From Methanospirillum stamsii (lineage in GTDB: Archaea; Halobacteriota; Methanomicrobia; Methanomicrobiales; Methanospirillaceae): DNA of 64,000 nucleotides. Positions 17,974 through 26,766 of this stretch are shown piece by piece. The stretch covers positions 1,240,001-1,304,000 of the forward strand of contig NZ_CP176366.1 of the NCBI RefSeq assembly GCF_046244385.1, in the 5' to 3' direction. The translations under genes were made by a program, and so were the position numbers. Positions within the stretch are counted from its first letter, which is position 1. Every line of letters starts with the position of its first letter. A model generated the notes under the pieces. That model ran no database searches. It had not been told where the DNA came from and was given only the letters and a program-made list of their open reading frames with translations.

Positions 17974-19200
17974 TCAGTTCCCCCATTGATTGATAAGATT
18001 AATGAGAGTCCGAAAGCCGTCCAGTTCAAGTTCCAGAACTTCATCCCTGGTCATTCCCATGGATGTTTCACCATCGGCTGTAAGCATGTCAGGTCCCCGG
18101 ATTATGGTTCTTACATTTCCATCGCTGGACAATATTTCTTCGGCTTCCCTGATATGGACAAAAGATCTTCCTGGGATGATTAGAGTTTCAGGCAGGTCAG
18201 AGATGGGCAACCTCTTTAAATCATCAATGATTATCAGGTCGGCTATCTCTTTTTCTACCTGTATAACCTGGTTTTCTCCACCTCTTTGATCCAGGATTTT
18301 TTTGATGAAAGGGGCTGCGATACTTCCAGTGATAACGCCCGCTCTTTTAGTTATTGTGGGAAGTTTTCCCAGGATTTCTGCCTCATTTGCCAGTATAAAG
18401 GGAGACTGAAGGTCCGGATCACAAAGCGGTGTCCCTGAAACCCGCATGGTTGTTATGTCTCTGACTTTCCTGACTATTTCAGCAAATTCTTCAACGGAAT
18501 GGATCGTCTGTCCCGGGATAACCGGTGCATTATTAAGAATGAGTCCCTGATTACTTGTATTTGCAAATCTCATAAGAATGAGTCCCTTCACCCCTACAGA
18601 TTCAAGCCACATGACTGTTTCTGTCAGTTTCTCTCCGTCATTGATCCCGGGTAGGATAACAAGTGCGCTGTAGACATCTATCTTACTGGCCAGGCGTGCA
18701 AGGATCTCTAAGGAGGCTTCAGGTGTCGGGTCATGCATATACTTCCTTCTTAAAGAAGGATCACTGGAAAACACGGTGAATGAGATCTCCGTCATCCCTT
18801 TCTCTACCATAAATTCGGCGATATCCGGGTTATCGAATCCTTTACCACTGGTATATCCGATGTGGAGCGGGGCTTCGAGCGATGAGAGGAGTTCTACGAG
18901 TTCCATAAATTCCGGGTAGCAACTGGGATCTCCTCCTCCTGAAATAGTGATCCTGGTTAAATCCCCGGATAGTCTCTGAAGATCTGAAAGAACATTTTCA
19001 GCAACCTCGCGGAGCGGGAGAAATCCGGAGTACTTTTCCTGAACACTTCTTGAGCAGTAATCGCAGCCCTTTGTGAACTGCAGGCAGTATTTGCATCCAA
19101 ATGGAGGGAGTTCCTGGGCGTGTTTAAAATAACAGTATGAGCAAAATCCCCGGCAATCAATCCCTGGTCTGCCTCCGATATCCACTGTGAGCTGTACCAT
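17974..19200 (-). CDS. mmp10: Methanogenesis marker protein 10, radical SAM McrA arginine methylase
   Basis: Mmp10 installs the 5-C-methyl group on the active-site-region arginine of the methyl-coenzyme M reductase alpha subunit. The 408 residues open with GIDCRGFCSYCYFKHA, where the radical SAM CxxxCxxC ligands are (CRGFCSYCYF), followed by the family's extra cysteine cluster FGCKYCLQFTKGCDYCSR. ITISGGGDPSCYPEF is the SAM-binding GGE-like motif. The C-terminal 150 residues are the domain characteristic of Mmp10. It is monocistronic here; rps15 follows after 190 bases. Start ATG 19200. Confidence 0.93.
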   Translation of the reverse strand: MVQLTVDIGGRPGIDCRGFCSYCYFKHAQELPPFGCKYCLQFTKGCDYCSRSVQEKYSGFLPLREVAENVLSDLQRLSGDLTRITISGGGDPSCYPEFMELVELLSSLEAPLHIGYTSGKGFDNPDIAEFMVEKGMTEISFTVFSSDPSLRRKYMHDPTPEASLEILARLASKIDVYSALVILPGINDGEKLTETVMWLESVGVKGLILMRFANTSNQGLILNNAPVIPGQTIHSVEEFAEIVRKVRDITTMRVSGTPLCDPDLQSPFILANEAEILGKLPTITKRAGVITGSIAAPFIKKILDQRGGENQVIQVEKEIADLIIIDDLKRLPISDLPETLIIPGRSFVHIREAEEILSSDGNVRTIIRGPDMLTADGETSMGMTRDEVLELELDGFRTLINLINQWGN

Positions 19201-19283
19201 TCCTGATTGGTCTGTACCAGAAGTGGAAAAAGAAACCGATCAAACACTATCTTTATGTGTTGATAGGTTCTACATGTTTCCGC

Positions 19284-19356
19284 GCCTCAGTGGCTTAGCT
19301 GGCAGAGCGGTTGACTTGTAATCAACAGGTCCCGAGTTCAAATCTCGGCTGAGGCT
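19284..19356 (+). tRNA. tRNA-Thr (anticodon TGT)
   Basis: Full cloverleaf: acceptor GCCTCAG pairs with CTGAGGC, anticodon stem GTTGA pairs with TCAAC around loop CTTGTAA (anticodon TGT, reads ACA), and the T-arm is CCGAGTTCAAATCTCGG. The 73 bases end at the discriminator T; CCA is not encoded. No intron. Confidence 0.96.
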
Positions 19357-19359
19357 TAA

Positions 19360-19390
19360 GGACACCGTGTCCAAAGCCCTAAATTTTTTT
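19360..19390 (+). terminator. Likely tRNA-Thr terminator
   Basis: A small hairpin GGACA-CCG-TGTCC (19360-19372) is followed 11 bases later by a run of seven T (19384-19390). T-runs are the usual archaeal termination signal. Confidence 0.5.
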
Positions 19391-19611
19391 CGAGAAATAC
19401 TGCGGCACACGTACAAAACCCGCATACATTTTCAGGATAATCTGTTCCATTCATAAGGGAGTTTAATTCATGAATGGCAGCGTTATGACTTTTAACATGA
19501 AGTTATTTTGGAAAAACAGCGGTCAGGAAAAAAATATAGTTCCCATTCAGATTTTTGTGCGGCGCTGTATACAAAAGAAAAGCGGTATTAGTCTTAAGTT
19601 TTTTTACGATG

Positions 19612-19621
19612 TATTATATAC
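19612..19621 (+). promoter_or_regulatory. TATA box of the S-layer gene
   Basis: TATTATATAC is the strongest TATA-type element in the 500-base gap before the S-layer gene, with a second weaker one near 19637 (ATTATATG). Transcription would start near 19645, giving a leader of about 230 bases. The rest of the gap (19391-19600) holds no credible gene. Confidence 0.5.
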
Positions 19622-19775
19622 TTTCTCCTCATATCATTATATGCCTCAATCTGTGTTATATTCTCAAAAAGAGGTTCAATTTTATTACATTTCCCCTTTC
19701 TCCAGAGGTCCGGGTTTTCAAACTCCGGTAATTCGGATCGCAAGAATATAAAGGATATCAGACAACTAAGTAATG

Positions 19776-19849
19776 ATACTTCGGAGTTACTCTCGGAGTA
19801 TTCCATACCGGAAGTCATCAGGATTAACATGCTGATGTCAGAAGTATGG
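19776..19849 (+). promoter_or_regulatory. Stem-loops in the S-layer gene leader
   Basis: Two hairpins precede the ribosome binding site. ATACT (19776-19780) pairs with AGTAT (19797-19801). CCATAC (19803-19808) pairs with GTATGG (19844-19849), and within it CATCAG (19816-19821) pairs with CTGATG (19832-19837). GGAGG (19863-19867) follows, seven bases before the ATG. Such leaders are common on abundant surface-protein mRNAs and may stabilise the message (inference). Confidence 0.5.
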
Positions 19850-19874
19850 GTCGTTTTCATTCGGAGGACATGTA

Positions 19875-22385
19875 ATGAACGCACGATTTGCAGTTGTCAT
19901 GATGGTGCTCGTTGCACTTGCAGTCATGGCATTCCCCGCTACTGCAGCAATCAACAAGATTCCCGCCGGAGGAGAAGTCTTCCTTGGTGAGAAGAGTCTT
20001 GATGTCTCTGCAGCAACCGGTGGCGTAAGCCAGATTGCATGGTGGCAGCCAGGTACCAACACTGAGACTGAGCAGCCTGCAGATATTCAGCAGGTAACCA
20101 ACGCACAGTCCTTTTATGTCTCCCCAGATATCTTCGTCGGAAAAACCGGCAACTGGTATCAGTGGAATGGCAGCGTAAAAGGTCAGCTTGCATTTAACAT
20201 CAAGGAACCTTCCCTTAACCTTAAGGTCTGGGATGGATCTGTTGATGAAGACGTAACTGGCAAGGCAATTCCAGTAGGAAACTACGGTAACTTTGTCGTT
20301 GAGACCAACATGCAGAGCATTATCACCCGTCCGGGTTACCAGCCTGCAGATGCACCTTTCAAGATCAAAGTAAAGAGTGCAGATGGTGGTGTTTACACCA
20401 ACCTCGTTGGAAACAATGGTAAAGAAATTGCACTGACCCAGCTTGCAGTCAACCAGCAGCTTTGGTACTGGGTATCTCCAGATAACAAGCACACTGAGCC
20501 TGCAACTAATGACGGATGGAACACTGCAGCCGAGGACAAGTATGGAAACCGCATGTACAAGGCAGGTACCTACACCGTCTGGGCTGAGTGTAATGCCAAC
20601 AGCATGAAGGATCAGTACACCGCACCTGATGGTTCTGACTACACCGGTAAGACTATCTCTGCAGTAAAGAGTGTTCAGATCGCCACCGACCAGGTGAAGA
20701 TCGAAGCCAACAAGGACAATGTAGTCCGTGGCAACCCCTTCTCTGTCACCATCACTGGTGTCCCAAATGCTGAGTACTATGTCTGGGTAAAGGGAACCGG
20801 CTCAATGACCGGACAGCCCGATGACCAGCCACCGATGATCCTCGACACCCAGGCTGATGTCAAGCAGGACGCAGCCGCAGGTCCGTACGAAATCGGTAAG
20901 TACCAGTATGAAGGCGGAGCAGGGAAGAGCATCAAGCAGGATGTCCCCGATGATCCCGACTATCACGGAACCAAGTTCTACGCACTTGTAAAACTCAATT
21001 CCAGTGGTACCAGAACCGTTGAGTGGAAGAGTTCCAAAGACACCAAGGACAAGAAGTACACAATCCGTGTCGAACGCAAGTCCGGCAGCCAGTACAAGTC
21101 TGATGAGGTCGATGTCAAGGTAGAGAAGGGCGATGTAACCATCGTCGCATCTGGTGACCAGAGCTACTACCTTGGTGAGGAAGTCAAGCTCTCCGGTACT
21201 AACTCCGAGACTGATCTTACCTATCTCTTCATAACCGGTCCAAACCTCCCAACCAACGGAGGAATGCTGAAATCTCCACGTAAGGAAGTCAACAACGACC
21301 AGGCAGCATCCTTTGATCAGGCTGATGTCCAGGACGATGACAACTACGAATTCAAGTGGCAGACCGCCAACCTTGAGATGGATGCAGGAACCTACACTGT
21401 ATACGCAGTCAGCGCCCCGCGCGACAAGGATCACCTCAGTGACGCTCAGTATGACACTGTCTCACTCGTGATCAAGAAACCATACATCCAGGCAACCGCA
21501 TCTGCAAGTGTTGTTGCAAAGGGTGACAAGCTGTACGTCCGTGGAACCGCAGAAGGCGACCCGTCCAAGGGTATCGCATTGTGGATCCTTGGAAAGAACA
21601 AAGTCCTTTACGCAACTGAGTCCGTGAACGATGACATGTCATTCGAACACGAAATCAAGAGCGCTGAGACTGCATCACTCTATGCAGGACAGTACTTTGT
21701 AGTTGTTCAGCACCCGATGTACAACAACGAGTTTGATGTCTATCCAGACAACCCGCTCGAGCCACAGAAGGTCCTTGGTGCATACCCAACCCGTGACTCT
21801 GAACTCTTCAGAATTGGTGGAGCAGGTGCACTTCAGGGAACTGATGCAGCAGAAGCACTTGTCAAGGCAATCGACTCTGCAATGGTAGACGATATCTACA
21901 CCAAGATGCAGTTCCTCGTTGAGGAGCCAAAGGTCACCATCAACCCGATCGGTGAGCAGTCTGTTGGTTCCAAGTTCGAGATTGCCGGTACCACCAACCT
22001 CATGTACGATGACAACGATCTGCTTGTCGAGGTAACTTCCTCTTCATTCAAGCCGACCGACAAGTCACAGAGTGGTGAGTTCAACGGTGCAACCGGAACT
22101 ATCAAGGTCCAGCAGGGCACTGATGGTCTGAACAAGTGGAGCTTTACCGTCGATGCAAGCACCTTCAAGCCGGATGAGTACATCGTCCGTGTCGCAGGTG
22201 TTACCACCGATGTCGTTGAGACCGCTCTCTTCAATGTTGTTGAAGCAGGCGCAGCACCAGTCGCAGTTGCAACCCCGGTTGTAACTGAAGTACCTGTTGC
22301 AGAAGAACCTGTTGCAGAAGAACCTGTTGCAGAAGCAGCTGAAAACGCAACTGCAGCAGAAGAACCTGTAAACGCAACTGCATAA
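19875..22385 (+). CDS. DUF3821-type S-layer protein
   Basis: 836 residues with a signal peptide ending near FPATAA-IN (residue 25). The mature N-terminus (NKIPAGGEVFLGEKSLDVSA, AWWQPGT, FYVSPDIFVGKTGNWYQW) matches the DUF3821 domain of Methanomicrobiales S-layer glycoproteins. Several beta-sandwich repeats follow (VKIEANKDNVVRGNPFSVTI, VTIVASGDQSYYLGEEVKLSG, VTINPIGEQSVGSKFEIAGT). The last 45 residues are Ala/Glu/Pro/Val repeats (EEPVAEEPVAE) and end without a membrane helix or PGF-type anchor. Codon use is much more selective than in neighbours (mostly AAG, ATC, GAC, GGT), a sign of very high expression. It has its own promoter, structured leader, GGAGG site and terminator. A cell-wall lattice or sheath-associated role is inferred from family. 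Confidence 0.88.
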   Translation: MNARFAVVMMVLVALAVMAFPATAAINKIPAGGEVFLGEKSLDVSAATGGVSQIAWWQPGTNTETEQPADIQQVTNAQSFYVSPDIFVGKTGNWYQWNGSVKGQLAFNIKEPSLNLKVWDGSVDEDVTGKAIPVGNYGNFVVETNMQSIITRPGYQPADAPFKIKVKSADGGVYTNLVGNNGKEIALTQLAVNQQLWYWVSPDNKHTEPATNDGWNTAAEDKYGNRMYKAGTYTVWAECNANSMKDQYTAPDGSDYTGKTISAVKSVQIATDQVKIEANKDNVVRGNPFSVTITGVPNAEYYVWVKGTGSMTGQPDDQPPMILDTQADVKQDAAAGPYEIGKYQYEGGAGKSIKQDVPDDPDYHGTKFYALVKLNSSGTRTVEWKSSKDTKDKKYTIRVERKSGSQYKSDEVDVKVEKGDVTIVASGDQSYYLGEEVKLSGTNSETDLTYLFITGPNLPTNGGMLKSPRKEVNNDQAASFDQADVQDDDNYEFKWQTANLEMDAGTYTVYAVSAPRDKDHLSDAQYDTVSLVIKKPYIQATASASVVAKGDKLYVRGTAEGDPSKGIALWILGKNKVLYATESVNDDMSFEHEIKSAETASLYAGQYFVVVQHPMYNNEFDVYPDNPLEPQKVLGAYPTRDSELFRIGGAGALQGTDAAEALVKAIDSAMVDDIYTKMQFLVEEPKVTINPIGEQSVGSKFEIAGTTNLMYDDNDLLVEVTSSSFKPTDKSQSGEFNGATGTIKVQQGTDGLNKWSFTVDASTFKPDEYIVRVAGVTTDVVETALFNVVEAGAAPVAVATPVVTEVPVAEEPVAEEPVAEAAENATAAEEPVNATA

Positions 22386-22410
22386 AATAATCAGATTTAA
22401 TATCTGATTT

Positions 22411-22440
22411 CCCTGGTTTTTCACCAGGGTTCTTTTTTTT
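22411..22440 (+). terminator. Terminator of the S-layer gene
   Basis: CCCTGG pairs with CCAGGG (22411-22416, 22424-22429) and is followed by eight T (22433-22440). A second hairpin TCAGAT/ATCTGA (22391-22396, 22402-22407) comes first, right after the stop codon. Confidence 0.8.
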
Positions 22441-22538
22441 GGAAATATTTCTCTTCAGCCGCTGCTTTATTCTTCTACCTGGATATCGGTTTTTCATACA
22501 AAGACCAAAATGGGATTCAGGCTAACATATGAGATATC

Positions 22539-23720
22539 ATGAGCAGCCTGTTTGCTGAACGTATGGGAAAAACTCCACGGTCTTTCATTCGTGAGACGTT
22601 AAAAGTAACTGAATGCCCGGATATTATTTCATTTGCCGGAGGGCTTCCAAATCCGACAGTATTTCCAGTCAGGGAACTTGCAGAGGTTGCAAAAGATGTT
22701 ATCTCTGATGAGGGTGCTGCAGCTCTTCAGTATGCAACCACTGAAGGATACCTCCCTCTTCGTGAATGGGTAGCAGACCGTTATGCACACCGGTATGGTT
22801 TGTCTGTATCCCCGGATGAAATCCTTATAACTCATGGTTCACAGCAATGCCTGGATTTATGTGGAAAAGTATTCATTGATAAAGGAACACCTGTCGCAAT
22901 TGAAGAACCAGGATATCTTGGAGCTATACAGGCTTTTTCTTTATATGAAGCAGATTTTGTTCCGATAAAACTGGAGTATGATGGTCCTGTTATCGATGAT
23001 GTCAGAGATTCTATGGAGAAGAAATGCCGGTTCTTTTATGGAGTTCCAAACTCACAAAATCCCTCCGGAGTCACCTGGTCTGAAACAAAAAGAAGAGAAG
23101 TTGCAGGTATTATCGGGAGCAGTGACTCGATGTTTATCGAGGATGATGCATATGGTGAGATCAGGTTTGCCGGAGATATTCCAACACCGGTAAAGAAATA
23201 TATCCCTGACCAGGTTGTCATGAATGGGTCTTTTTCAAAGATTATTACCCCGGGGATGAGAATGGGTTGGGTTTGTGCTCCGAAAGAAGTTATGACCCAG
23301 CTGGTTACTGCCAAACAGGCTACTGATCTTCATTCGAGTATTCTTGCCCAGAGAATCATTTCCCGGTATTTATCTGAATATCCTATTGATTCCTATATCC
23401 GGAAGATAACTGAAACTTACCAGAAACAATGTGAATGCATGCTGAATGCTATAAAAAAAGAATTTCCTGATTCTGTTTCTTATACAATCCCTGATGGAGG
23501 GATGTTTATATGGGTAACACTGCCGGATGGTTGTTCTTCACTTGAAGTATTTAATAAGGCATTGGAGAAAAAAATTGCAGTTCTCCCAGGTATACCCTTC
23601 TACACTCATGGAGGTGGAGAAAATACCATGAGGCTGAACTTTTCAAATTCTTCATTCGATCAGATTGAAGAAGGGATACGGCGTTTGTCCGAAGTTCTGA
23701 AGACTTTTACTTCAACATAA
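22539..23720 (+). CDS. PLP-dependent aminotransferase, class I/II (LysN/2-aminoadipate-like)
   Basis: 393 residues, a fold-type I aminotransferase. Seen: IISFAGGLPNPTVFPV at the N-terminus, GVPNSQNPSG with the substrate-binding Asn, EDDAYGEIRF with the PLP-ring Asp and Tyr, the Schiff-base lysine in NGSFSKIITPGMRMGW, and the carboxylate-binding arginine in NTMRLNFSN. The family accepts aromatic, branched or 2-aminoadipate substrates and includes MocR-like cores; no HTH is present here. Substrate not predictable. Monocistronic, start ATG 22539. Confidence 0.88.
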   Translation: MSSLFAERMGKTPRSFIRETLKVTECPDIISFAGGLPNPTVFPVRELAEVAKDVISDEGAAALQYATTEGYLPLREWVADRYAHRYGLSVSPDEILITHGSQQCLDLCGKVFIDKGTPVAIEEPGYLGAIQAFSLYEADFVPIKLEYDGPVIDDVRDSMEKKCRFFYGVPNSQNPSGVTWSETKRREVAGIIGSSDSMFIEDDAYGEIRFAGDIPTPVKKYIPDQVVMNGSFSKIITPGMRMGWVCAPKEVMTQLVTAKQATDLHSSILAQRIISRYLSEYPIDSYIRKITETYQKQCECMLNAIKKEFPDSVSYTIPDGGMFIWVTLPDGCSSLEVFNKALEKKIAVLPGIPFYTHGGGENTMRLNFSNSSFDQIEEGIRRLSEVLKTFTST

Positions 23721-23749
23721 CTTTTTCATGGAGAGTAAATAACTTTCAG

Positions 23750-24535
23750 TCATACAATCAGTCTCCGCTCAAAAAGTCGGATCGCAAGATATGAAAAGAC
23801 GGTGATTCCAATGGCTATCCATGTCATATTGAGTGCCCACATGGTATCGGTTGTTCCGGTCAGGAGAGCCCGGGTAAGGCTGACTACATGGGTTAAAGGC
23901 AGGAAGGCCAGAGCAAGATATTGAACAACCTGGGGAAGAAGGTGCAAGGGAAAAAATGTTCCGGAAAAGAGAAACATTGGTGCAATAAAGAGTGTTGCCG
24001 GGTAAGAAATGGTGTCGATAGAGGGAGATAGAGCTGAGAAGCATGCGGCAATACTTGCAAATAAAATACCGGCAATGAATGAAAGTGGAATGGCAATAAG
24101 GAGTCCCCCAGGCGATGCAAGACCAAACAGGAAGAGGATGATACTTATAGAGAGTGCAGAAATCAATCCCCTCGTAGCTCCCCACACAATTTCGCCAAGA
24201 ATTACTTCTTTGAGTGTTACGGGTGTTGCCAGAATTGCATCAAATGTTTTCTGGTAATACATCCTGACGTAGGTTCCGTAAGCACATTCAAAAAATGATG
24301 CGTTCATTACCGAAGCAGCAAGAATTGCCGGAGCTATGAATCTGACATACGGGAGTCCATCAATATCTGTGATATAAGTGCCTATACCAAATCCAATGGC
24401 TCCAAGGTACAGGAGTGGTTCTATAAACGGGGGAATGAGATTGACACGGATATTTTTCCGAAACACGAGAGCATTTCTCAGCCATACCCGGAACACTCCG
24501 TTGAGACAGGCTCGAAGATGCATATGTGTCTTCAT
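23750..24535 (-). CDS. ABC-2 type transporter permease
   Basis: 261 residues with about six membrane helices and the NodJ/DrrB-like signature (FRKNIRVNLIPPFIEPLLYLGAIGFGIG, YPATLFIAPMFLFSGTFFPLHLLPQ). It follows the ATPase gene by a single base and forms an exporter of unknown substrate with it. The presenilin-like protease gene is the first gene of the same strand cluster. Confidence 0.9.
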   Translation of the reverse strand: MKTHMHLRACLNGVFRVWLRNALVFRKNIRVNLIPPFIEPLLYLGAIGFGIGTYITDIDGLPYVRFIAPAILAASVMNASFFECAYGTYVRMYYQKTFDAILATPVTLKEVILGEIVWGATRGLISALSISIILFLFGLASPGGLLIAIPLSFIAGILFASIAACFSALSPSIDTISYPATLFIAPMFLFSGTFFPLHLLPQVVQYLALAFLPLTHVVSLTRALLTGTTDTMWALNMTWIAIGITVFSYLAIRLFERRLIV

Positions 24536-24536
24536 T

Positions 24537-25448
24537 TTAGTCCCGGATCCTCCTCCCGGTTAATAGTAAGAAGACATCTTCGAGTGAACCTGGCCGGATG
24601 ATGACCCGGATAGACTGAAAGGTATCCCGTAGGGCATCTGCAATTTTTCCCGGATCTGTGGTTCTTACCTGAATCATTTCTCCACCTTTTTCATATGGGA
24701 TGCCTGCTTTTTCAAGAAATAATGCTACTTCAGGTGTGTTTTCAGTCTCTACAATATCCATGCCGATATAATGGCTGACAAGGAAATCCGGAGAACCCTC
24801 AACCAGAATGGATCCCACATCCATGATGACAAGCCGGTCACAGAGGCGGGCCGCTTCATCAAGATAATGGGTGGTGAGAACTATTGTGTGCCCGTCTGCC
24901 CGTAATTTTATCAATTTCTCCCAGATATGATGCCTGGCCTGGGGATCAAGGCCGATGGTCGGTTCATCAAGGATAAGGAGTTCTGGTCGGTTAATAAGAG
25001 CACGTGCCAGAAGAAGTCTTCTTTTCATCCCCCCGGATAATTTTTCAATAATGGTATCTCTCTTGGTCTCCAGTTCGAAAAATTCTAAAAGTTCCTGCGC
25101 CCGGAAATCAGCATCCTGGGATGATATATCAAAGAAGCGTGCATACATCGAAAGATTGTCAAAAACACTCAGGTCGGGATCCAGGTTTGTCTCCTGGGGT
25201 ACAACACCAATTCGCTTGCGAATTTCCCTGCCACTGGTATCAGGGTCCATACCAAAAACCCGGAGCGTTCCATCTGTCCGGGGCGAGACACACTGAACCA
25301 TTTTCATGGTTGTTGTTTTACCTGCACCATTCGGACCAAGAAACCCGAATAGTTCTCCTTTTGGGACTGAAAAATGAATAGAATTCACTGCAGTCAGGTC
25401 CCGGTATCGTTTTATCAGGCCGCTGGCTTCAATGACTGGTAAGTTCAT
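24537..25448 (-). CDS. ABC transporter ATP-binding protein (NodI/DrrA-like)
   Basis: 303 residues. Walker A is GPNGAGKTT, the Q-loop region is VVPQETNLDPDL, the signature is LSGGMKRRL, and Walker B with D-loop is LLILDEPTIGLDPQ; the switch histidine is in TTHYLDEA. A C-terminal domain of about 80 residues follows. Forms the exporter with the permease one base downstream; export of a lipid, sugar or small molecule is typical of the family, but nothing here identifies the cargo. Confidence 0.93.
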   Translation of the reverse strand: MNLPVIEASGLIKRYRDLTAVNSIHFSVPKGELFGFLGPNGAGKTTTMKMVQCVSPRTDGTLRVFGMDPDTSGREIRKRIGVVPQETNLDPDLSVFDNLSMYARFFDISSQDADFRAQELLEFFELETKRDTIIEKLSGGMKRRLLLARALINRPELLILDEPTIGLDPQARHHIWEKLIKLRADGHTIVLTTHYLDEAARLCDRLVIMDVGSILVEGSPDFLVSHYIGMDIVETENTPEVALFLEKAGIPYEKGGEMIQVRTTDPGKIADALRDTFQSIRVIIRPGSLEDVFLLLTGRRIRD

Positions 25449-25470
25449 TTATCTTTCTCCTGGAAGTTGA

Positions 25471-26400
25471 TCAGGTAAAATTCATGAGCATCCATCCGAT
25501 TAGAAAACCTAGTATCGCACCACCATTTAATGGAGGAAGTCCTGCCTGTGGTTTTCCAGACTGAACTGAGCGGAGCAGAATATAAAGTCCTGCAAGTGAG
25601 CCAATAAGAGCTCCTATTGATGGAATACTGAAAATACCAAGTCCTCCTCCGGGCATAAAAACTGCCGCCGAGGTCACCAGGATTGATGGCATGATGAGGT
25701 CTCCAAGACCCATAAGATATGCAGCCCGGTCATGTTTTGGTGAATCTGTCTCTAATTTCTCATCCGGAGATATCGTTCCGCCAATCCCGTCTCTGATGAA
25801 GGAGTATCCCTGTTTTTTTGGAACAACCACCATGATAGGCATCCGTCCCTCAATAACTCCATCAGCAAGGGTGAGCATGTGTTTTGTTTTATAGACTGAT
25901 ATTGCATCATAGAGTGCGAGGAGAATTAACAGGAGGATAACCGGGACCGGCTCTAATGATATCCCAAACATGGAAGCGACCCCTGCAGCCAGGAGAACCC
26001 CGAGAATATCCACAACGTACCACTCCGGGTATTTCCACAGGAGCAGGGTTGCACAGGCAGCTGCGATGATACCAAAAACCAGAGCTATATCCAAATTGGT
26101 GATAAGCCCGGCAAGTCCGGAAAAAACATAGATATATGCAATAAAGAGTGATATCCGGATTATCCAGTCAAGAAACCGTTTGAATTTATATCGGATAAGG
26201 ACGAGAAGAAATCCTGTAAAGACAAGGAGCATGGCGATAAACCAGATCGGATTTGATAAAGATTCAGGATCCTCAAAAACAACGTACCCTGAAGCGGTCA
26301 TGGGTACTGCAAGAAGAACTGATCCAATCCCGACAGCAAGGAGCATCACCGGCATTGCTAATAGGGCAAGTAACTCCCGGAATTGTTCCTTTGATCTCAT
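25471..26400 (-). CDS. Presenilin-family intramembrane aspartyl protease
   Basis: 309 residues with nine predicted membrane helices, matching archaeal presenilin homologues (PSH). The catalytic aspartates are in LYDAISVYKTKHM (the YD motif) and GLGDLIMPS (the GxGD motif). The usual PAL motif near the C-terminus appears as GLPPLNGGAILG. These enzymes cut transmembrane segments of other proteins. It is the first gene ahead of the ABC ATPase (22 bases) and permease; divergent from the small membrane gene at 26445. Confidence 0.9.
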   Translation of the reverse strand: MRSKEQFRELLALLAMPVMLLAVGIGSVLLAVPMTASGYVVFEDPESLSNPIWFIAMLLVFTGFLLVLIRYKFKRFLDWIIRISLFIAYIYVFSGLAGLITNLDIALVFGIIAAACATLLLWKYPEWYVVDILGVLLAAGVASMFGISLEPVPVILLLILLALYDAISVYKTKHMLTLADGVIEGRMPIMVVVPKKQGYSFIRDGIGGTISPDEKLETDSPKHDRAAYLMGLGDLIMPSILVTSAAVFMPGGGLGIFSIPSIGALIGSLAGLYILLRSVQSGKPQAGLPPLNGGAILGFLIGWMLMNFT

Positions 26401-26444
26401 ATTAAACAGTACTTAAATCATGGGAGAACCACCTATCTGAATAT

Positions 26445-26759
26445 ATGGATGATCGGATCCTTCTGGCCGGTATTGTTCCTCTCCTGATGGTTACCTCTGG
26501 GTGTATACTAATAGGAACTGCATATTCATTCCCAATTGAAGCGATAATCGGACTTCTCCTGATGACGCTTCCCATCATCTTTCTTATCTGGTATATTTTC
26601 ATCAGGCTGGAAAACCTGATCCTGGGAGTAAAAGTTCAAGGAAGAGGGATACATCGTGCAATTGATGACCAGGCTGTTTCTCTGAAACAGAAATATGAAG
26701 AAACATCCAGATTGGTTCTTGATACGCAAAATGACCTGACAAGAAGGATCTACCGGTAG
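26445..26759 (+). CDS. Small membrane protein, function unknown
   Basis: 104 residues with two hydrophobic helices (LLAGIVPLLMVTSGCILIGT and AIIGLLLMTLPIIFLIWYIF) and a charged, probably helical cytoplasmic tail (SLKQKYEETSRLVLDTQND). I do not recognise the family. It ends 7 bases before the FEN-1 start and is probably co-transcribed with it. It is divergent from the presenilin-like gene across a 44-base gap that must hold both promoters. Confidence 0.6.
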   Translation: MDDRILLAGIVPLLMVTSGCILIGTAYSFPIEAIIGLLLMTLPIIFLIWYIFIRLENLILGVKVQGRGIHRAIDDQAVSLKQKYEETSRLVLDTQNDLTRRIYR

Positions 26760-26766
26760 GCTTACC

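Noticed and set aside
19470..19751. 93-codon frame in the S-layer leader region
   Set aside because: No ribosome binding site, odd composition, and it spans the best TATA box of the S-layer gene.
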